From positions 4,438,501 to 4,502,500 of the forward strand of contig NZ_WHLY01000002.1 in assembly GCF_009296315.1 (NCBI RefSeq): a stretch of DNA of 64,000 nucleotides. Direction: 5' to 3'. The number at the start of each line of letters is the position of its first letter. Position 1 is the stretch's first letter. Below the pieces are notes generated by a model that did no database searches, had not been told where the DNA came from, and was given only the letters and a program-made list of their open reading frames with translations. Position numbers and translations under genes: made by a program. Below, one piece after another: positions 55,736 through 64,000 of the stretch. Source of the DNA: Salmonirosea aquatica. GTDB lineage: Bacteria; Bacteroidota; Bacteroidia; Cytophagales; Spirosomataceae.

Positions 55736-56431
55736 ATGAAGAAATTGATCAATCTGCTGCTTTGGGTGGCGCTATTCTCACCGGTTACCCTGTACGCCCA
55801 GGAATGTATGGGCATTGTGCTTAAGGAAGGAAGCGGCTTTGAAATGGTAACATCCAATGGCAATGGAAAACAGATGGGCCGCCTCGTGTACAAAATCAAG
55901 AAAGTGAGTAAAGACGGCTCGGATGTCGTCGTCGATATGGACTTTGAATCGTTTGATGCCAAAGGAAAATCCCAGATGGCGAACTCGATGCAGATGCGCT
56001 GTAACGGCAACGAACTGCGCGTGGATGCCAGCTCCATGATGATGCAGGATCAGAACAAGCAGTACGAGGCTTTCGATATGAAATTTACTTCCAAAGACAT
56101 CATATTTCCCGCCAAACTGTCTGTGGGCCAAACCCTGCCCGACGCTTCCCTGCACGGAGAAGGTAGCAGTGGCCCGATGGCCATGACCACCGACATGGCT
56201 ATTACCAACCGCAAGGTAGAGGGTAAAGAAACGGTGAACGTGCCCGCCGGGACGTTTGATACCTACAAGGTGACGTCGGACATGAATGTGACATCCAGGA
56301 CGGTAGTAAAAATAGCGTTTGATTTCAATACGGTATCTTACCGGTCGGATAAGGTACTCTGGGATATAAAAACCGAAACTTATCGAAAAGGAAAATTGAT
56401 CAGTATAACCGAATTGAGTAAAATCTTTTGA
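55736..56431 (+). CDS. Exported protein, DUF3108/TapB-like
   Basis: 231 residues with a signal peptide (MKKLINLLLWVALFSPVTLYAQ cut near YAQ-E). The mature part is a series of beta-strands with amphipathic character (GRLVYKIKKVSKDGSDVVVDMDFESFD) and ends with FNTVSYRSDKVLWDIKTETYRKGKLI, the pattern of DUF3108/TapB-type periplasmic proteins. The function is unknown. A terminator follows its stop directly. Confidence 0.7.
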   Translation: MKKLINLLLWVALFSPVTLYAQECMGIVLKEGSGFEMVTSNGNGKQMGRLVYKIKKVSKDGSDVVVDMDFESFDAKGKSQMANSMQMRCNGNELRVDASSMMMQDQNKQYEAFDMKFTSKDIIFPAKLSVGQTLPDASLHGEGSSGPMAMTTDMAITNRKVEGKETVNVPAGTFDTYKVTSDMNVTSRTVVKIAFDFNTVSYRSDKVLWDIKTETYRKGKLISITELSKIF

Positions 56432-56456
56432 TTCCAGGCATAATTGATGATATAGA

Positions 56457-56496
56457 CAGCTCCGGCAAACTATCTTTGCCGGAGCTGTTTTTTATT
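56457..56496 (+). terminator. Intrinsic terminator
   Basis: CAGCTCCGGCAAA and TTTGCCGGAGCTG (13 bp) flank a 5-base loop, followed by TTTTTTATT. It closes the 55736-56431 gene 27 bp after its stop and precedes purN. Confidence 0.95.
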
Positions 56497-56525
56497 CGAA
56501 TCGACCAAAGAGGGAATTCTGTTAA

Positions 56526-57101
56526 ATGAAACGCATCGCTATTTTTGCCTCGGGATCGGGGTCCAACGCTGAGGCCATTGCCCGGTACCTGGCTGACGAC
56601 ACCGAAGTGCAAATTTCTCTAATACTGACCAACAATCCCGAGGCGGGCGTCATTCAACGCGCCCGGCGGCTGCATATTCCGGTACTGGTTTTTGACCGGA
56701 AAACGTTCTACGAATCCGACCGAATCGTTGAAATGCTGCTCAATCAGAAGATAGATCTTGTGGTACTGGCGGGTTTTATGATGCTCATTCCCAATGTACT
56801 GATCCAGGCTTTTCCCCGCCGTATCATCAATATCCATCCCGCTCTGCTGCCCCGCTACGGGGGCAAAGGTATGTACGGGCACTTTGTGCACGAGGCTGTA
56901 GTAGCGGCAGGCGAAGTGGAATCAGGCATTACGATCCACTACGTTAACGAAGTGTACGACGAGGGCGAGATTATTTTTCAGGCCAGCTGTGCCATTTCAT
57001 CGGCTGACACGCCTGACGACGTGGCGCGGAAAGTACAGGCACTTGAACATGCCCATTACCCACGCGTGGTGGGTCAACTGCTGGGATCGCAAGGTGTGTA
57101 G
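56526..57101 (+). CDS. purN: Phosphoribosylglycinamide formyltransferase
   Basis: 191 residues, full length. The motif SGSGSNAEAI at 9-18 binds the GAR phosphate; the catalytic triad region has Asn102 and His104 in INIHPALLP and Asp145 in VYDEGEII; GKGMYG lies in between and binds the folate. The enzyme uses 10-formyl-tetrahydrofolate to formylate GAR, the third step of purine synthesis. It stands alone here: the other pur genes are not in the window. Confidence 0.95.
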   Translation: MKRIAIFASGSGSNAEAIARYLADDTEVQISLILTNNPEAGVIQRARRLHIPVLVFDRKTFYESDRIVEMLLNQKIDLVVLAGFMMLIPNVLIQAFPRRIINIHPALLPRYGGKGMYGHFVHEAVVAAGEVESGITIHYVNEVYDEGEIIFQASCAISSADTPDDVARKVQALEHAHYPRVVGQLLGSQGV

Positions 57102-57224
57102 CCCTCGAACCGCCCGTACTTACCGGGAACCTTTCTTCCCCGAATGGTGAAACTCAAAAGAATATTTTTCGTTATATTCGTAGAAGTATTTAAAATGTAT
57201 CGCCTACCAGACTTCCTTTGACCC

Positions 57225-57464
57225 ATGAAAATTGTATTCAATATATTTCTCATTCTAGTTCTTATGATTGCTTTTGTTGCACCCTTCCGTCGTTTTCTGT
57301 TCCACCTGCTGGTGGGCCGGCAACTGATGAAGGAGCAGCGGAAGTACCAGAACGCAAGCCGCTCTCCCCAGCGCGAGGGTAGCATTCGGGTGGATGTGGA
57401 CCCCAACAAACCTGATTCTCGTTTCAAAGGCGGTGAATACGTAGATTACGAGGAGGTGAAATAA
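57225..57464 (+). CDS. DUF4834 family small membrane protein
   Basis: 79 residues: one N-terminal hydrophobic helix (IVFNIFLILVLMIAFVAPF), a short basic segment and a charged tail ending FKGGEYVDYEEVK. The size, single helix and terminal D-Y-E-E-V pattern fit DUF4834, a Bacteroidota family of unknown role. It is followed by a terminator. Confidence 0.7.
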   Translation: MKIVFNIFLILVLMIAFVAPFRRFLFHLLVGRQLMKEQRKYQNASRSPQREGSIRVDVDPNKPDSRFKGGEYVDYEEVK

Positions 57465-57482
57465 AGTCTTGATAAATTTGTT

Positions 57483-57530
57483 AAAAATCCCGTCGGGCAA
57501 GTACCTTTTCCTGTTCGACGGGATTTTTAT
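57483..57530. terminator. Bidirectional intrinsic terminator
   Basis: AAAAATCCCGTCG and CGACGGGATTTTT are exact reverse complements (13 bp) around a 20-base loop. It lies between the plus-strand DUF4834 gene and the minus-strand M28 peptidase gene and serves both. Confidence 0.9.
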
Positions 57531-57571
57531 TATATACTGATTCCACGGCAAGCATTAACGGTTTGCAGCTA

Positions 57572-59047
57572 TCACCGTTCCAGCTTGAAGTCTTTTTCGG
57601 AGGCCGGGCGTTGGTCGGTGTTGGCTACTTTCCAACCCGTACGGTACATCCAGTCGGTCATTTTTTTCAATTTGGGGTAGTCGATATTCTCGGCGTTATC
57701 CTGAGGAGTATGGTAGTCGGGGTGTAGTAGCGTGGTGTACATCAGCGACGGAATGCCCAGCCGGGCGTAGGGTAGGTGGTCGCTGCGAAAATACCAGCCT
57801 TCTTTGTGAGTAGCCTTGTCCCACTCGGTATCCAGCTTGAAGTTTGGTCCCTCCCGATTGGCTTCCAGGGCCATGTTGACCAGCTCGAGAGAGGTGCGGT
57901 GGGGAGGAATTACGCCCAGTACCGCCGCGCTATCCGGCGTATTGCGGCCAATCATATCGCCATTGAGCACCGCCACCACTTGGGCAAGGGGTACCGTAGG
58001 ATGTGCAGTGAAGTACCTTGACCCCAGTAGCCCTCTTTCCTCGGCTCCGTGAATGGCGAAGATCACCGAGCGTTTGCCGGGATTCTTCACAAATGCCCGG
58101 GCGTTGGCCAGTAGGGCTACGTCCACACTGCCATTGTCATCGGCTCCGTAGTAGATGGAGTCGTTTTTGATTTCGTTCCTGACCCCGTGCGCATCGGTAT
58201 GCCCGCTGTACAACAGGTACTCTGATTTTAGTCTGGAATCCGTGCCTTCGACTACCCCCAGGATATTCACCGAAGGGTAGGGGTACTTTTTAATAAGCAG
58301 ATTGGCCTGGAGGGTAGCATTGTTTTGGCGTAGTTTCTCTTTTGCTTCGGCATGTAGCCACATTACCGGCACCGTCGTAGTCACATGCTCATTGGGCCCT
58401 CCATCAATATCGTAGCTACCCAGCTTATAGTTCTCGACGGCATCGGCCCATGCTTTCTCGGCGGTTTCATCTGCTACGAAAATGATGGCGGCTGCTCCTT
58501 TCCTTACCAGAGGCAGGCCGTATTTGGCAAAAATGGAGCGCCCATACCGCCACGTAGGAAGCGAAATATTGGAGTTAATCCCTTCCGGATTGGCCTCCAT
58601 GGCCACCACTTTCCCCGCCACATCTACCGCATCAAGGTTTACCTCTGTGGCATTTCCCAGGTATACAATCGGTGCATCCAGCATGCTGTTGGCCATTTGT
58701 GAAACAGCTACTTCGTCCCACAAAGTCAGTGCTTTACCGTTGATTGCAATACTCGATCTGTCGTCCAGGTGATTTCGCCAGAGTGTGAAGTACTGGAAGT
58801 AGGTACCATCATCGCCCGCAGGTTTCAGGCCAATGCTCCGGTATTGCTCACCCAGCCACATGGCCGCCTTCAACTCGTCGAGGGTACCCGCCGAACGGCC
58901 TCTGAAATGGGCGTCGGCCAGTGCGTACAAATCCTTTTTAAGGTCTTCCGTCCGGATCGAATTCAGCGCCGGAGGGATTGTTTTCTGGGCAAAAACCGTA
59001 TTCGCGAGGAACAAAAGTGCACTACCTAGGTGTAGTAATTTCTTCAT
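57572..59047 (-). CDS. M28 family metallopeptidase with PA domain, exported
   Basis: 491 residues, signal peptide 1-20 (TVFAQ). A PA-type insert lies at about 115-255 (VGNATEVNLDAVDVAGKVVA region). The two-zinc site of M28 peptidases is clear: SGHTDAHG (His283, Asp285), ADDNGS (Asp303/304), HGAEERGLLGS (Glu336, Glu337), NGDMIGRN (Asp364) and LHPDYHTP (His446). It should release N-terminal amino acids or dipeptides in the periplasm or outside the cell. Confidence 0.92.
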   Translation of the reverse strand: MKKLLHLGSALLFLANTVFAQKTIPPALNSIRTEDLKKDLYALADAHFRGRSAGTLDELKAAMWLGEQYRSIGLKPAGDDGTYFQYFTLWRNHLDDRSSIAINGKALTLWDEVAVSQMANSMLDAPIVYLGNATEVNLDAVDVAGKVVAMEANPEGINSNISLPTWRYGRSIFAKYGLPLVRKGAAAIIFVADETAEKAWADAVENYKLGSYDIDGGPNEHVTTTVPVMWLHAEAKEKLRQNNATLQANLLIKKYPYPSVNILGVVEGTDSRLKSEYLLYSGHTDAHGVRNEIKNDSIYYGADDNGSVDVALLANARAFVKNPGKRSVIFAIHGAEERGLLGSRYFTAHPTVPLAQVVAVLNGDMIGRNTPDSAAVLGVIPPHRTSLELVNMALEANREGPNFKLDTEWDKATHKEGWYFRSDHLPYARLGIPSLMYTTLLHPDYHTPQDNAENIDYPKLKKMTDWMYRTGWKVANTDQRPASEKDFKLER

Positions 59048-59051
59048 TTTT

Positions 59052-59555
59052 TTAGTTTTTTAACTTACCCAACCGGGCCGTTACGTTCACTTCCGTTTTT
59101 GAATAAAAGGGCGGAAATCCTTTGATCGTGCGGTAGTACTGCGGGTACAGAATCACATCGTAGCCGGGCGTATCGCGCATGAGGTTGCTGAGGGCGTAGG
59201 AGGCCGTATTGCCTTTGATCACCGAGCCGATCACCGGTAGGTTCGCGATTACGTTATAGACAATATTGATGCCGTTATCATTGCCTGCCGCCGAGATACC
59301 GCCCGTTGGCTGGGAAGTGGTCTGGCTTAGATCCGTACCGATGGAAGCCGATTCCCAACGAAACAGCCGGTTCCAGTCGATGCCCAGTACCCGCGTGGTG
59401 GTAGCCTGAGCCTGTACCTGGTCCGAGAGTTCAAAGTCGGTGCGGTTGAGGAGTAAATAATCAGGTGAGGTTTTCATGGTGCGCGACGAGATGGAGCAGG
59501 AGGAAAGGAAACCGCCCAGGCATACCAGCATGGCGATTGCAGCTTTTTGTTTCAT
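59052..59555 (-). CDS. Lipoprotein of unknown function
   Basis: The ATG at 59555 gives 167 residues with a lipobox (LSSCS, Cys at about 19); an upstream in-frame start is discarded because it adds a hydrophobic stretch without a lipobox at the proper place. The mature protein has GIDWNRLFRWESASIG, NIVYNVIANLPVIGSVIKGNTASYALSNLM and PGYDVILYPQYY, which recalls an outer-membrane lipoprotein family of Bacteroidota; I cannot name it confidently. Only 4 bp separate it from the M28 peptidase start. Confidence 0.75.
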   Translation of the reverse strand: MKQKAAIAMLVCLGGFLSSCSISSRTMKTSPDYLLLNRTDFELSDQVQAQATTTRVLGIDWNRLFRWESASIGTDLSQTTSQPTGGISAAGNDNGINIVYNVIANLPVIGSVIKGNTASYALSNLMRDTPGYDVILYPQYYRTIKGFPPFYSKTEVNVTARLGKLKN

Positions 59556-59663
59556 AGCAGAAGTTGGTGTAGTGAAAGAGAGCAGCAAGTAAGTACTTTT
59601 TACCATAAATCCGATTTTTCGAGGGTACCCTTGACTGATGAGCTAGCAGTATGATCTAAAATC

Positions 59664-60577
59664 TTATGACAGTGCCTGCGGAGGCGGACTACCCGCCGGT
59701 CGGGAGCGATCTTCGGGCAGGGGGACAAACTCACGATTGTCCGTGGGAGGCAGCTGAATCCGGCCTTCTTTCCAATCGGCTTTGGCCTGTTCGATGCGGT
59801 CTTTGCGGGAAGAAACAAAATTCCACCAGATATAGCGCTCACCCAGAGGCTCGCCGCCCAGCAGCATGAGGGTGGTGGGTGCTTTGGCGATGATCACGGG
59901 ATCTACCCCCTGGGTGAATACCAGCATCTGCCCCGCCCCATAGGTACCCCCTGTACCTCTACACTTCCCCTGGCTATATAAAATCCTCGTTCAGTTGCGC
60001 CTGTAGGTAGCCCGAACCGCCCACCGGTGGACAGTACCACGTGCAGGTAGAAAAGCGGTGAGTGCGTTTTGACTTCATTTTTCAAACCGAATGCCTCACC
60101 GGCGATCAGGCGCATCCACACACCGGTATCCGTATAGATAGGTAGTTTATCGGGTTGGTAGTTGTCGAAGGTAGGTGCCGCTTCTTCGTCCTGTTCGGGC
60201 AGGGCCACCCAGGTCTGAATCATTTCGAGGGTACCTCCGGACAGGGTGGCGGGGTCTTCGAAGCGCTCCGAATGGGCAATGCCGCTTCCGGCGGTCATCC
60301 AGTTAACTTCACCGGGCCGAATGATCTGCTGCACGCCTGTGCTATCGCGGTGCGTGACCTGACCGCCGAACAAATAGCTGACCGTAGACAGGCCGATGTG
60401 GGGATGCGGTAGCACATCCATGGAGGTACCCCCTGAGGGCGGCAAATTAACCGGCCCGGCGTGATCCATGAAAATAAACGGCCCCACCATCCGGCGGAGG
60501 CGAAAGGGCAGGATGCGGCGCACATCCATACCGGGACCAATGGAGGCTTTGCGGGCTTCGATGACGATATCCAGCAT
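59664..60577 (-). CDS. Pirin family protein, frame-disrupted
   Basis: The N-terminal piece (59903-60577) is a cupin-fold pirin with the metal ligands His58 and His60 (LPHPHIG), His102 and Glu104 (GIAHSERF). Its frame ends in SPRG-stop after a G5 run; adding one G at 59947-59951 gives VQGGTYGAGQMLVF, which continues into the second piece (59664-59927) with FTQGVDPVIIAKAPTTLMLLGGEPLGERYIWWNFVSS, the conserved C-terminal half of pirins. The joined length is about 303 residues, normal for the family. Some pirins are quercetinases or transcription co-regulators; the activity here is unknown. Confidence 0.85.
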
Positions 60578-60714
60578 AGGGATTTGGGTTGATTGCTACC
60601 TAAAAGTCCGCTATTTTGGGGGAACCAGCAAGCAGAATGTACGAAAACACCGGCGGGTGAAACGTTTTGGACATCATCCGGTGTTATACGAAAATAGATG
60701 TAACGACATTAATT

Positions 60715-61761
60715 ATGGAAATCGGAATCACCACTTTCGTAGAAAATACTCCTGACCCAGCCACGGGAAAACTCCTGAGCCCGCACCAGCGGATGATGAA
60801 CCTGATGGAAGAGATCGAACTTTCGGATCAGCTCGGTCTGGATGTGTTCGCAGTAGGCGAACATCACCGCCCCGACTTCGTGGTTTCGTCTCCGGCGGTG
60901 GTACTGGCCGCGGCGGCCGTCAAAACCAAAAACATCCGGCTATCGAGCGCCGTGACAGTGCTTAGTTCCGATGATCCCGTCCGGGTGTTTCAGGATTTCG
61001 CGCAGGTCGATTTGCTGTCGGGCGGTCGGGCAGAGATCATGGCCGGGCGCGGCTCGTTCATTGAATCGTTTCCGCTGTTTGGCAACGACATGAAGGATTA
61101 CAACACCCTGTTTTCTGAGAAACTGGAACTGCTGATTCAGCTCAACAAAAGCGAAAAGATCAGTTGGAAAGGTCGGCACCGGCCGGCCATCGATAACCGG
61201 GGCGTGTACCCCCGGCCACATCAACCCGAGTTGCCGATTTGGGTAGCCGTGGGGGGTACCCCCGAGTCGGTGGTGCGGGCCGCAAGCCACGGATTGCCCA
61301 TGGCCCTGGCGATCATTGGCGGGAGTCCTGAACGCTTTGTGCCTTTCACCCGGCTCTTCAAGGATACCTGGAAAAAAGCCGGACACGACGCGGCCAAACT
61401 GCAACTGGCCATCAACTCGCACGGGTACCTGGCCGATGATTCGCAGAAAGCAGCCGATGAATTTTATGGCCCTTATGCCTATGTGATGAGCAAAATCGGC
61501 CGCGAACGGGGCTGGTCGGGCATGGACCGGGAACATTATGAAATGATGCGCGAGCCCGATGGCTCCCTGCTGGTAGGCAGTCCGCAACAGGTCATCGATA
61601 AGATTCTGTGGGAATACGAATTATTCGGTAACACCCGTTTCCTGCTGCACATCAGCGTAGGTACCCTTCCGCACGCGAAGGTGATGCGGGCCATCGAACT
61701 GCTGGGTACCGTAGTGGCTCCCGCGGTGCGGAAGGCCGTCGGCGAAAAGGTTATGGGGTAA
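60715..61761 (+). CDS. LLM-class flavin-dependent oxidoreductase
   Basis: The ATG at 60715 ([15 protein letters not shown]) gives 348 residues; an earlier in-frame start adds a segment without homology. The luciferase-like monooxygenase fold is seen in [57 protein letters not shown], and [17 protein letters not shown]. This is the family of flavin-dependent monooxygenases and reductases; the substrate is unknown. The GGGGGGTACC stretch at 61251 is intact here, an example of a G6 run that is not broken. Confidence 0.9.
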   Translation: MEIGITTFVENTPDPATGKLLSPHQRMMNLMEEIELSDQLGLDVFAVGEHHRPDFVVSSPAVVLAAAAVKTKNIRLSSAVTVLSSDDPVRVFQDFAQVDLLSGGRAEIMAGRGSFIESFPLFGNDMKDYNTLFSEKLELLIQLNKSEKISWKGRHRPAIDNRGVYPRPHQPELPIWVAVGGTPESVVRAASHGLPMALAIIGGSPERFVPFTRLFKDTWKKAGHDAAKLQLAINSHGYLADDSQKAADEFYGPYAYVMSKIGRERGWSGMDREHYEMMREPDGSLLVGSPQQVIDKILWEYELFGNTRFLLHISVGTLPHAKVMRAIELLGTVVAPAVRKAVGEKVMG

Positions 61762-61821
61762 GGAAGAAAATAGTCTACCTGGCGTTTTTCCGCCAAGGTA
61801 CCTTTTGGCAGGTGCAACGCG

Positions 61822-61871
61822 TGTCTGATTGTGAACATTTTGTGTTCACAATCAGACATTTTTTATTTTTC
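61822..61871 (+). terminator. Intrinsic terminator with a 16-bp stem
   Basis: TGTCTGATTGTGAACA and TGTTCACAATCAGACA are exact reverse complements around a 5-base loop and are followed by a T-rich tract. It closes the LLM-class gene 60 bp after its stop. Confidence 0.93.
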
Positions 61872-62034
61872 CAATGCGCTGACGGGGCATTTCGGCATTC
61901 GGTGAATAGCTTACGAAGCGAGTAAGGGAGTATGAGGGTACCTTCTGCCACGCAATCCGCGCTAGCAAGGTATTCACACCAGGAACGTGAGAAGTGCTAC
62001 GCCCGATCACGAATCAGCTTCGGCGGGTTAAAGA

Positions 62035-62406
62035 TTACTTTTTTGGCCATTCCTGAATTACAATTCCGAGCTGTACATCCCTAATGGCAAATTCTTTGGC
62101 ACCCCAGGGGCGCAATGTAACTTGACTAAGATTGGGATGTAAAAATTCTGGATGAGACGTGGAGATTTTTTGGTAGACGGACTGGATGTCCTCAGTCACT
62201 AATCGGAATTCAGGGTTGTGTTCGCTGGCCAGGTCGGCGTTTTGAAAAAGATTGATATGCAAACCATTTTTCGAAACAACACAAAACGGATTTTTAGAAT
62301 CAATCTCGTCGTGTTCGATTCGAAATTCCAGACAATCCACGAATAGTTTCAGAGCCTCCCGGATGTCATGATAAAAAACGTTGGGTACCAGTCTTATAAA
62401 GTTCAT
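62035..62406 (-). CDS. VOC-fold small protein (glyoxalase/bleomycin-resistance-like)
   Basis: 123 residues. FIRLVPNVFYHDIREALKLFVDCLEF is the first VOC module; NGLHINLFQNADLASEHNPEF and VTLRPWGAKEFAIRDVQLGIVIQEW are the second, with R-P-W-G typical of bleomycin-resistance-like members. The metal ligands are not complete, so binding rather than catalysis is possible. It ends 25 bp before the NTF2-like gene's stop in the same direction. Confidence 0.8.
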   Translation of the reverse strand: MNFIRLVPNVFYHDIREALKLFVDCLEFRIEHDEIDSKNPFCVVSKNGLHINLFQNADLASEHNPEFRLVTEDIQSVYQKISTSHPEFLHPNLSQVTLRPWGAKEFAIRDVQLGIVIQEWPKK

Positions 62407-62431
62407 AGCGCTTATTTTTAGACACGCAGGA

Positions 62432-62839
62432 TTAGTGCGGATTTTCCGCGAAGGTTCTTGTTACCAGGTCGGTATCCATATATTCTTTTAATTCACGAAT
62501 CTTGCCATCTACAATCTGGCAAACCCAGCAGTATTTATTATGGTAGATTTTTCCATCCGGCGTTGAATTCTGTCCAACCGCTTCTACTGCTACGTAGTCT
62601 CCATCCGCAATAAAGTTATTGGCAACTACTGTATAGGGAGGTTTTAGGGTCTTTTGTACGGCGCTCCAAAGCTCACCAAGTACTTCATCTTTACCGTCAA
62701 ACGTCCTGGACCACTGCCCCGAGCCCATCCATACCCATTTCATATCCTCGGCCATTGAGTCAATGAAAAGGCGGTCGTTTCCCTTCGACAATTCAGTAAA
62801 GATGCCCTGCATTAATTTTTTATTTTTTGAAGCACTCAT
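62432..62839 (-). CDS. SnoaL-like / NTF2-fold small protein
   Basis: 135 residues with the NTF2-like pattern: LMQGIFTELSKGNDRLFIDSMAEDMKWVW, PPYTVVANNFIADGDYVAVEAVGQN, and IYHNKYCWVCQIVDGKIRELKEYMDTDLV. This resembles ketosteroid-isomerase-like proteins of unknown function, found as small stress or metabolic proteins. The VOC gene is the next gene downstream in the same direction, so they may share a transcript. Confidence 0.8.
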   Translation of the reverse strand: MSASKNKKLMQGIFTELSKGNDRLFIDSMAEDMKWVWMGSGQWSRTFDGKDEVLGELWSAVQKTLKPPYTVVANNFIADGDYVAVEAVGQNSTPDGKIYHNKYCWVCQIVDGKIRELKEYMDTDLVTRTFAENPH

Positions 62840-62997
62840 TTTTTATGACTTTCTATTTTGTTGGTATGGGTTCACTATGATAGTTAATTCTTCTATGTAC
62901 TCTTCGTACTCTTCGTTTTTCTCAGTTTAAGTTTTTATGAACTATCAGATTACTCTCGTTTTTAGGCTCGATCCTCCCCTGAGACTAGTGCAAAAAA

Positions 62998-64000
62998 TTA
63001 CAGCGCTTTGATACGTTCCTCTTCCAGGTCGATCAGGTAGGTTTGGTTACGGATAAGGTCTTCATCCATGTCGGGGTCCTGGTTTTTTGTGATCAAAAAC
63101 TGTCTTTGTGCGTCTAACACGTCAATGTAGATTTTCCTGGTCTTTGCATTCATCAATTGTTCTTCCGTGGCATCCAGCTTTTGTTGCCAATGGGTGAGCG
63201 TAGAAGCCAGAAAGGTACTCTCCGAAATATGATCCTGGTGTTTTTCCAGCATGTGATTGATCGAATGTTGCACGATTCCTCTCCGTATTTCACTCCTTTT
63301 TTCTTCGTCTGTTCTTTGAGGAGGTATCATACTATTGAGGTCAAATTGCTTCAGGATATAAGGTAGGGTGAGCCCCTGAACGAATAAGGTAAGAATAATG
63401 ACCACGAAGCTGATGAACAGGATTAGCTCACGCTGCGGAAACCCGGTACCATCGCCTAAAGCCGTGGGAATGGAACAGGCTGCCGCCAGGGTCACCACCC
63501 CGCGCATGCCCGTCCAACCCAGTACCAGGGGTACTCTCCAGGTACGCCGAAAACTAAAATCGGCTGCCAGTATATTGCGTCTGAACAGGTAGGTGAAAAA
63601 TTGGGCGATATACGACGAAATGATTCGTATGAAGATGATGAAGGCAGTAACCATCGTACCGTACAAGACCCCGGTACTGATGGGAATGCCCGCTATTTGT
63701 AAGCCTTCGACCACTTCGGTGATGTCCAGGCCAATGATGAAAAACACTAGTCCATTGAGAATAAACACAAAACTTTCCCAAAAACTAAGACCTCTTACCC
63801 GGCTTTCGCTGTTCAGGAATATCAAGCGCCGGGTACTCATGAACAATCCTCCCGTAACCACCGCCATCACGCCGGAGCAGTGGAGCTGTTCGGCCACCCA
63901 ATAAAAAAGATAAGGCGCGACAAGCGTCAGCGCAATGTCGGAAGGCGCATCGGTGGGTAATCTTTTTAATGCTTCTACCAGTATCCAGGCCAGTAGCAGG
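62998..64000 (-). CDS. Na+/H+ antiporter, CPA1 family (N-terminus outside window)
   Basis: The frame is open to the right edge, so the reading starts beyond 64000; an apparent GTG start at 63897 is only an internal codon. Visible 333 residues contain membrane segments (VFILNGLVFFIIGLDITEVV, SFVVIILTLFVQGLTL) and the family motif GWTGMRGVVTLAAACSIP around residue 180, typical of NhaP/CPA1 exchangers. The C-terminal ~110 residues are a cytoplasmic helical tail (QHSINHMLEKHQDHISE). It likely exports Na+ in exchange for H+ for pH and salt homeostasis. Confidence 0.9.
   Translation of the reverse strand, partial: LLLAWILVEALKRLPTDAPSDIALTLVAPYLFYWVAEQLHCSGVMAVVTGGLFMSTRRLIFLNSESRVRGLSFWESFVFILNGLVFFIIGLDITEVVEGLQIAGIPISTGVLYGTMVTAFIIFIRIISSYIAQFFTYLFRRNILAADFSFRRTWRVPLVLGWTGMRGVVTLAAACSIPTALGDGTGFPQRELILFISFVVIILTLFVQGLTLPYILKQFDLNSMIPPQRTDEEKRSEIRRGIVQHSINHMLEKHQDHISESTFLASTLTHWQQKLDATEEQLMNAKTRKIYIDVLDAQRQFLITKNQDPDMDEDLIRNQTYLIDLEEERIKAL

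Noticed and set aside
63897-63897. GTG start for the Na+/H+ antiporter
   Set aside because: The frame continues upstream to the window edge with hydrophobic, in-family sequence, so the GTG is internal.
1-64000. tRNA, rRNA, insertion sequences, prophage or integron
   Set aside because: I found no tRNA-like T-arm or acceptor pattern, no transposase, integrase or phage proteins, and no long terminal repeats on reading both strands; a covariance-model search would be needed to exclude small RNAs.

Overview
The window looks like chromosomal DNA of a Bacteroidota species, most likely order Cytophagales (Spirosomataceae/Cytophagaceae-like; the genus is not claimed). The support is: promoters of the Bacteroidota type (-7 element TAnnTTTG, for example before rimP, hemA and the UbiA gene), no convincing Shine-Dalgarno sites, a TonB receptor/DUF4249 lipoprotein pair, DUF5686, DUF5690 and DUF4834 proteins, a CotH protein with a type IX secretion C-terminal domain, and a bacillithiol gene (bshA). 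There are no rRNA, tRNA, CRISPR, phage or insertion-sequence features that I can see.

Layout. 0-11.5 kb: end of an exported protein, a Cys/Met-metabolism PLP enzyme, an SDR, a DUF5686 outer-membrane-type protein (frameshifted), an APH-fold kinase, an M1 peptidase (frameshifted), a CocE-type hydrolase and an unknown membrane protein. 11.6-16.5 kb: TonB receptor + DUF4249 lipoprotein, then the DUF5690 membrane protein. 16.5-22.3 kb: small exported protein, stand-alone LytTR regulator, histidine kinase/response regulator pair, a phosphonatase-like hydrolase + FAD oxidoreductase operon, and a membrane-anchored EEP-family enzyme. 22.3-28.2 kb: the conserved rimP-nusA-infB operon closed by a terminator, then two small acidic proteins. 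28.2-39.2 kb: mostly minus-strand accessory genes (hydrolases, DUF5009-like acyltransferase, VOC, SnoaL, beta-lactamase-like, aspartyl-protease-like, CotH, GMC oxidoreductase with its Tat-exported partner). 39.4-49 kb: a DsbA-like protein, a very large exported repeat protein broken in three places, an unusual NtrC-type regulator, a LuxE-like enzyme, a lipoprotein and a histidine kinase. 48.8-64 kb: hemA, transporter, methyltransferase, NDH-2, bshA, UbiA prenyltransferase, purN, DUF4834, M28 peptidase, pirin (frameshifted), LLM-flavin oxidoreductase, two small alpha+beta proteins and the start of a Na+/H+ antiporter.

Two window-wide signals stand out. First, the palindrome GGTACC occurs about 115 times by my hand count, against about 16 expected for an even-composition 64 kb sequence. 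It is missing from an AT-rich 3-kb stretch near 32-35 kb that may be recently acquired. Second, nine single-base frameshifts break seven genes. Eight are a missing base in a G/C run, and one is an extra A in an A run. Because one of them hits infB, sequence error in homopolymers is the best explanation, and the affected genes are described here in joined form.

The best candidates for new biology are: a 22-bp-period direct repeat next to the LytTR gene (probable operator); the hydrolase/FAD-oxidase/DUF5690 neighbourhood (possible organophosphonate route); and the NtrC-type regulator with an altered GAFTGA loop and no DNA-binding domain.
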